Origin: Corallococcus sp. AS-1-6 | GTDB lineage: Bacteria; Myxococcota; Myxococcia; Myxococcales; Myxococcaceae | NCBI RefSeq assembly: GCF_020037015.1 | Contig: NZ_JAIQDE010000018.1 | Location: 1-64,000 of the forward strand | Direction of reading: 5' to 3' | Length of the DNA stretch: 64,000 nucleotides | Shown: piece after piece, positions 59,768-64,000 of the stretch | Layout of the letters: each line of letters begins with the position of its first letter | How positions within the stretch are numbered: position 1 is the stretch's first letter | Notes under the pieces: model-generated | What the model was told of the DNA's origin: nothing | Databases searched by the model: none | Seen by the model: only the letters and a program-made list of their open reading frames with translations | Made by a program: the position numbers and the translations under genes

Positions 59768-60685
59768 GTGCCTTCTTCAACATGGGCCGTCCTCCTGGGG
59801 ATGCTTCTCTTCGGGACGGCGGTGGTCGCGCAGCCAGAAGCCTCGTCTTCAGTGCCAGGTTCGCGGCGCATCGAATTGAGCCCGGAGCGAGCTGAACTCG
59901 TCAGTGAAGTCATGATCAGCCCGGGCCTCTCCACGATGCTTCTTTTCGACTCGGAGTTGCAGCGGCAGAGCATCGAACTGGAGAACCGGCAGCGCTTTTC
60001 CCTGATCGATGTGGGGCAGGCGACCCTCAGACTCGTGCCCTCGGCGAGTGCCACCCCAGGTGAATGGTTCAGGCTGAGGGTGCGATTCCGGGATGGTGCG
60101 GCGCCATCGAGCGCGATGTTCCTGCTGAAGGTGCATCCGGCGAAAGCGGAGGCCACCATCGAGGTCTACCGCGAACAGCGGACGATTGAGACGTATCAAC
60201 AAGAAATCCGCGATGCCCGCGCGGAACTCCTGCGTTGCCAGGACGATCTGACGCGGGTTGTATCCGAACACAAGGCGCCGGGTGGATTGTCGGGGATCCT
60301 CTTCAACGACGGATTGGACCTGAACGGTGTCGAGGGGCAGGTCCTGGCCAAGACTGTCGCGAGAATGGCTGCCAATGGACTGGGGGCACCCGTTGTCAAA
60401 AGCTACCGCTCAAGCAAGCTGGTGGCCGTGGATGCCTGGATTGATGTGAAGACAGGGACACATCCGTGGACGGCGGAGGGGGCGACGCTCAAGGACAAGT
60501 CTGGCCAGGAGTTGAAGATCCTGCGCGTGTGGCAAGCAACGCCAATCCTGCCAGGAGGCCCCGAGGGACGCGTGATCGTGGAGGCCGAGGCTCCGGCGAC
60601 TGCTGTCCACGGGCCGTTCTCACTCAAGCTCTGGGAGGCGGACGGTCCTCGGAGCATCACACTCGGGAACGTGACGTTTCCCTGA
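59768..60685 (+). CDS. DUF2381 family exported protein
   Basis: A 305-residue exported protein with a signal peptide (cleavage after VVA). The mature part fits the myxobacterial DUF2381 family: RRIELSPERAELVSEVMISP, GLSTMLLFDSEL, SLIDVGQATLRLVPS and a C-terminal beta-rich half ending PRSITLGNVTF. DUF2381 genes often follow Ser/Thr kinase genes in myxobacteria; here the gap is 24 bases. Function unknown. Start is GTG 59768. Confidence 0.75.
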   Translation: MPSSTWAVLLGMLLFGTAVVAQPEASSSVPGSRRIELSPERAELVSEVMISPGLSTMLLFDSELQRQSIELENRQRFSLIDVGQATLRLVPSASATPGEWFRLRVRFRDGAAPSSAMFLLKVHPAKAEATIEVYREQRTIETYQQEIRDARAELLRCQDDLTRVVSEHKAPGGLSGILFNDGLDLNGVEGQVLAKTVARMAANGLGAPVVKSYRSSKLVAVDAWIDVKTGTHPWTAEGATLKDKSGQELKILRVWQATPILPGGPEGRVIVEAEAPATAVHGPFSLKLWEADGPRSITLGNVTFP

Positions 60686-60892
60686 GGGCCCTGCGCCAAC
60701 ACCCGGCTGGCTCCGCGGCGCCGTACCTCCCATCCCCTTCCCGATGTGATCAATGGCCAGCAGCCATTGCCCGTGCATCCTGCCGCCGTGACCGCCGCGG
60801 GAACCATTCGCCCGCGGCTCGCCATTCCCTGTCGGACCCAACAGGGAAGCTCCCCCGTGTTGCCCCTGTCGGGGACTACTCGGGAGGCGTCG

Positions 60893-62257
60893 ATGTTCGT
60901 GCGTTGGAGCCTGGCCATCCTGTCACTGCTGTTGTCATCCGGAGCGGCTTGGGCGGAGGAGAGAGCCGGGTCCCAGGACTCGGATGAGCCTCCGCCGCCA
61001 GCCTTGCCCGATTCGAGATCGCGTTGGGCAAGCCTCATGAGCCTGGAGGCCACGACGTGGACGTTGCTTCCCCGGAGGACGGCGGTAGGGGACGAAGGCT
61101 ACCTGCAGGTGACGCCCAGGTGGGTGCTGGCCAGACCCGGAGTGCTTCACCTGGGCCTGGGGGCCCCGGTGCGGCTGCGGATGTGGGGCGGTGAGGCAGG
61201 TGCCGGCCTGGTACGGAAGGAGGACTGGGACACGCTGTCCGACTGGGGCCAGGTCGTGCGAATCCTCACGGTGGGAGGGGATGCACCGAACTCGCTGTGG
61301 ATGGGCGCCCTGGAGTCATACACCCTACTGTCCGGGCATCTGGTGCGTCGATACAACAACCGGGGCAATCCCAACTATCACCCCGCCGGGGCGGTGGTGA
61401 CGGGCCTGATGGCACCCGTATACGTGGAGGCTTTCGCCTCGGACGTGCTCGGTGCGCGGCTGATGGGCACGGAAGTCGTCCTGGATGCACAGCACCTGCT
61501 CTTCGGACGCCCTCGCAATCCCTTGCGGTACATGCTGTCGCTGTCCGCGGTGCATGACTGGGGGAAGGCCGGAGGACCTTCGGCGCCGATGACGCTGGCC
61601 CACATGGATGGGACAGCCATTCTCGTACGGCGCGCCAATCCCGAGGGCGGCTTCGAGTTGCAGGCGACGGGGGGCTGGGGTGGGCGTCCCGGCGAAGGAG
61701 GTGCCTGGGGCGCGGTGGCAGGCCTGGGGGTGGAGTCCGTCTCCCCGACGTTGGACCTGCGGGCGCGTCTGGAAGGGCGCCTGCAACGGGGCGGCTTCCG
61801 CCAGGGCGCCTTCGGTCCGGACTATGAGCTTGCGCGCTTCCAGGTGGCGGGACCGTCCGCCCTGCCGCAAGCGGAGGCCCCCTTCCCGGACGGGGCCTCG
61901 GTCCATGGCGAGGTGATTCTCAGTTGGGACGCGGTGGGCCTGGGCACGCTGGGGAAGCGCCACCTCCGCCTGACCCTGGGGGCCGAGGGCTTCAACTGGG
62001 GGCGCGTGGACGTGGAGGGGCGCCTGGAGGCGCAGGTGTTCCAGCGGAACCTCTCCGTGGCGGCAGGCGGTATGGCGATGGGAATGGGCCAGCGGGGAGC
62101 CCGCTACCTCGTGTCGAGCGAGGCGCGGTGGCGGTTCCTGAGCGGGGCGCTCTATGCGGTGGGGCAGGGCGGAACGCTGCTGTTTCCCACTCCAGAGGGA
62201 ACGCTGCGGCCGGGAGTGTTCGCGGCCGTGGGGCTGGGGGTGGATCATGTGCGCTGA
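60893..62257 (+). CDS. Exported beta-strand-rich protein, probable outer-membrane barrel
   Basis: A 454-residue protein with a signal peptide (cleavage after AWA). The mature chain is a series of amphipathic strands with frequent aromatics and Gly turns (GVLHLGLGAPVRLRMWG, LRYMLSLSAVHDWG, HLRLTLGAEGFNWGRVDVEG) ending near FAAVGLGVDHVR, which suggests an outer-membrane beta-barrel. No named family recognised. ATG 60893 has GGGAGG. Its end overlaps the start of the next gene by 11 bases. Confidence 0.6.
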   Translation: MFVRWSLAILSLLLSSGAAWAEERAGSQDSDEPPPPALPDSRSRWASLMSLEATTWTLLPRRTAVGDEGYLQVTPRWVLARPGVLHLGLGAPVRLRMWGGEAGAGLVRKEDWDTLSDWGQVVRILTVGGDAPNSLWMGALESYTLLSGHLVRRYNNRGNPNYHPAGAVVTGLMAPVYVEAFASDVLGARLMGTEVVLDAQHLLFGRPRNPLRYMLSLSAVHDWGKAGGPSAPMTLAHMDGTAILVRRANPEGGFELQATGGWGGRPGEGGAWGAVAGLGVESVSPTLDLRARLEGRLQRGGFRQGAFGPDYELARFQVAGPSALPQAEAPFPDGASVHGEVILSWDAVGLGTLGKRHLRLTLGAEGFNWGRVDVEGRLEAQVFQRNLSVAAGGMAMGMGQRGARYLVSSEARWRFLSGALYAVGQGGTLLFPTPEGTLRPGVFAAVGLGVDHVR

Positions 62258-64000
62258 GAATCGGCTGCACGTCGGACCCTGCCTCGTACTGATGGCGGCC
62301 CTCCTCGCTTCGGGCTGCGTGCCACTCCCCGCGAAGTCGCGCCCTGTAGCGAGCCTGGCTTTCAGTCCCTTGTCCGCGGTCGCCCAGACGGCGAACCGCA
62401 CGGCGGCAGGCGTGTACCAGGAGGAGGACGCGGGTGCCCCGACTGGGGAGCGCGTGATGGCTCCCCTTGGCTTTCGACGCGGCCCCTTGACGGAAGCCGC
62501 CGAAAGGCTGGGGGCGCGCGGCCCGGGAGAGGTGAGCGATATCGCCTTCGCTTGCGGTGCCAAGGCCGTGCCTTCCGGTTGGCCCCACCTGGACTCCAGC
62601 CAGGAAGTGCTGGCGCCCTTCCTCGCGTGTGCATCTCCAGCCGAGTTCGTGGCCATGCAGCGCGGAGTGGACATGGCCTCGCTGGTGGAGTCGATGGAGG
62701 GCTGGGACGCCGTCCGGCTGGGCGCCCTGGGGCCTCTCGATGCGCGGGCATCGGAGGTCCTCGGCCGTCAGCGCGCTGCGTTCCTCGTCGCCGCCACTGA
62801 GAAGTATGGCGTGCCGTACGCAGAGGTTCTTGCCCTCTTCGTTCTTCATTCGGCCTTCGACGACGAGCTGCGCGAGTTGGTGCGGCTGCTGGCGCGCGAC
62901 AAGCAGTTGGAAGAGACGCTGGGGAGCATGGCCACGGTCCGCGAGGAGCTGAAGCGGCGGGGCCTGTCGCTGGAGGGCTTTCCTGAGCGAGGCGAGCAGG
63001 CCCGGGACGTGCTGCGTGGGCTGGGGCGCGCGGGCCGGGACATGCTCTCCAGCACTTCCGTGAGTGGCGAGGCCCGGTTCACGGAGCTCATGGCGCTGCG
63101 GGAGCAGATGCCGGCGCCCTACCAGGCGGCCCTCGACGAAGTGCGGAAGGCCTTGCTGGAACGGCACTACTCGCCCGGAAGTCTCTCCGCGGGCGCCTTC
63201 GATCACCTGACGTTCGGAGTGCCGCTGGGCGTCTACCACCTGGTGTCGGAGACGGGGCACGGGGCGTACTCGCTGGCGCAGGGCAGGTACGAACAGGCCA
63301 GCCGGGAGCTGGCACCGGCGGCACTGGCGGTGGCCCTGTATGCAGGGGGCAAGGGCGCAAGGGCCCTTGTGGAGGCGCGCGGAGGGTTGAGGCGGCTCCA
63401 GGTGCCCGCGCTGGACTTCGAGCGAACGAAGGTGCTGCTCGAACGCCTGGAGGAGCAACTGGGCGTCAACGCCGCTCGCGATCTGCTGCGCTACCTCCAG
63501 GCGAGCCGAGAGGGCGCGCGGGTCGCCGCTGAATGGGGGGAGGCGGGGCTGCTGGCGCTGTACGAGGCGCGCGGAAATCCTGCGAAGGCGCACGCGGTGC
63601 TGGCCGAGGCGCGTCGCGATTCCACCCGAGCTGCCGCGACGAAAAGCGTGGCCGGGAGGGCCGGCGGCTCCGCGTTGCCAACGCAGGATGCCGGCGTGTC
63701 CGCGGTGGAGGCGGCGAAAGCCAAACTGATCCAGGCGGAGCTGGAGGCTTCGGGCCTGCGCCTTCCCAAGGACGCGGAGCTGCTCAAGCAACTGGCTCCC
63801 AAGCTGGATGCACCTCCGGCAGGAGTTGAGAAGGGGGCGAGCCTCTGGCGCGACTACGTCACCTACCGGGAGCGGCGGCTCCAGGAGATTCAGGGCGGTG
63901 CGGACGTCAAGGGACCCCTGAAGTGGGCGGGCTACCAGGAGATGTTCGCCCACTACTCCCGGGGCATGGCCTTCGAGAAAGCCATGGTTGCCCTCCTTGA
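62247..64000 (+). CDS. Large lipoprotein, partial (runs off window)
   Basis: At least 584 residues with no stop before the window end. ATG 62247 overlaps the barrel gene by 11 bases. The signal sequence ends in the lipobox LASGC. The body is helical and charged: ACGAKAVPSGWPHLDSSQE, EVLALFVLHSAFDDELREL, FDHLTFGVPLGVYHLVSE, then a C-terminal stretch with SLWRDYVTYRERRLQEIQ and GYQEMFAHYSRGMAFEKAM. No family identified with confidence. Its length, lipoprotein anchor and myxobacterial context would fit a toxin or adhesion scaffold whose C-terminal domain lies outside the window; that is inference. Confidence 0.75.
   Translation, partial: MCAENRLHVGPCLVLMAALLASGCVPLPAKSRPVASLAFSPLSAVAQTANRTAAGVYQEEDAGAPTGERVMAPLGFRRGPLTEAAERLGARGPGEVSDIAFACGAKAVPSGWPHLDSSQEVLAPFLACASPAEFVAMQRGVDMASLVESMEGWDAVRLGALGPLDARASEVLGRQRAAFLVAATEKYGVPYAEVLALFVLHSAFDDELRELVRLLARDKQLEETLGSMATVREELKRRGLSLEGFPERGEQARDVLRGLGRAGRDMLSSTSVSGEARFTELMALREQMPAPYQAALDEVRKALLERHYSPGSLSAGAFDHLTFGVPLGVYHLVSETGHGAYSLAQGRYEQASRELAPAALAVALYAGGKGARALVEARGGLRRLQVPALDFERTKVLLERLEEQLGVNAARDLLRYLQASREGARVAAEWGEAGLLALYEARGNPAKAHAVLAEARRDSTRAAATKSVAGRAGGSALPTQDAGVSAVEAAKAKLIQAELEASGLRLPKDAELLKQLAPKLDAPPAGVEKGASLWRDYVTYRERRLQEIQGGADVKGPLKWAGYQEMFAHYSRGMAFEKAMVALL

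Noticed and set aside
1-64000. Prophage, transposon, integron or CRISPR array
   Set aside because: No integrase, transposase, phage structural gene, terminal inverted repeat pair or regularly spaced repeats were seen on either strand.
1-64000. tRNA or rRNA genes
   Set aside because: No cloverleaf with a TTCGAATC-type T-loop and acceptor pairing, and no rRNA-like sequence, was noticed in any intergenic gap.

Overview
The window looks like a chromosome segment of a high-GC myxobacterium of the Myxococcaceae/Corallococcus type. That is inferred from roughly 70% G+C genes with strong third-position bias, several Sit-like lipoprotein toxins with DUF2019 or SMI1-type immunity partners, a DUF2381 protein next to a Ser/Thr kinase, MopE-type repeats, and many outer-membrane and efflux genes. 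I see no tRNA, rRNA, CRISPR array, integrase or insertion sequence.

Layout. 0.2-4.3 kb: an MFS transporter, then a convergent two-gene operon (caspase/gingipain-like peptidase plus metallophosphoesterase). 4.3-7.9 kb: a minimal class II lanthipeptide locus, with a mersacidin-like precursor, an attenuator-like hairpin and a LanM synthetase. 7.9-14.5 kb: mostly housekeeping and small genes (DEAD-box helicase, Spo0M-like protein, Gfo/Idh/MocA oxidoreductase, PaaI-type thioesterase, DUF2267 protein, small exported proteins). 14.5-20.5 kb: a compact defence and competition island. It holds a prokaryotic viperin coupled to a nucleotide kinase and preceded by a membrane-embedded ECF sigma factor, a broken Sit-like nuclease toxin with an intact immunity gene, and an A+T-rich DUF262-HEPN pair.

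20.5-26.4 kb: an MCE/Mla-type lipid-transport operon with two ATPases and two permeases. The two ATPases have complementary active-site defects, as expected of an asymmetric heterodimer. It is preceded by a MopE-repeat lipoprotein. 26.6-32.3 kb: a TolC-adaptor-RND efflux operon. 32.4-37.7 kb: a sensor kinase, a Na+/Ca2+ exchanger-like protein, a GH15 glycosidase and a second DUF2267 protein. 37.8-39.0 kb: a second type of lipoprotein nuclease toxin with an SMI1/KNR4 immunity partner. 39.0-41.5 kb: a Baeyer-Villiger-type monooxygenase divergent from an alpha/beta hydrolase.

41.5-45.8 kb: five genes on the minus strand, each overlapping the next by exactly 4 bp: two small beta-rich proteins, a sulfotransferase-like/glycosyltransferase fusion, a protein with an aerolysin-like Ser/Thr-rich segment, and a DNase I-like phosphodiesterase. 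I know of no described system with this make-up, and it is the best candidate here for something new. 45.9-53.9 kb: a surface protein and cytochrome-like pair, an ABC1/UbiB kinase with NhaA, and MutS. 53.9-56.1 kb: a full-length Sit-like toxin with the same nuclease domain as the 17.7 kb remnant but a different N-terminal scaffold, flanked by two immunity genes. 56.2-64 kb: a pseudokinase, an XRE regulator divergent from an active membrane Ser/Thr kinase across two inverted repeats, a DUF2381 protein, an outer-membrane-type protein and a large lipoprotein that runs off the window end.
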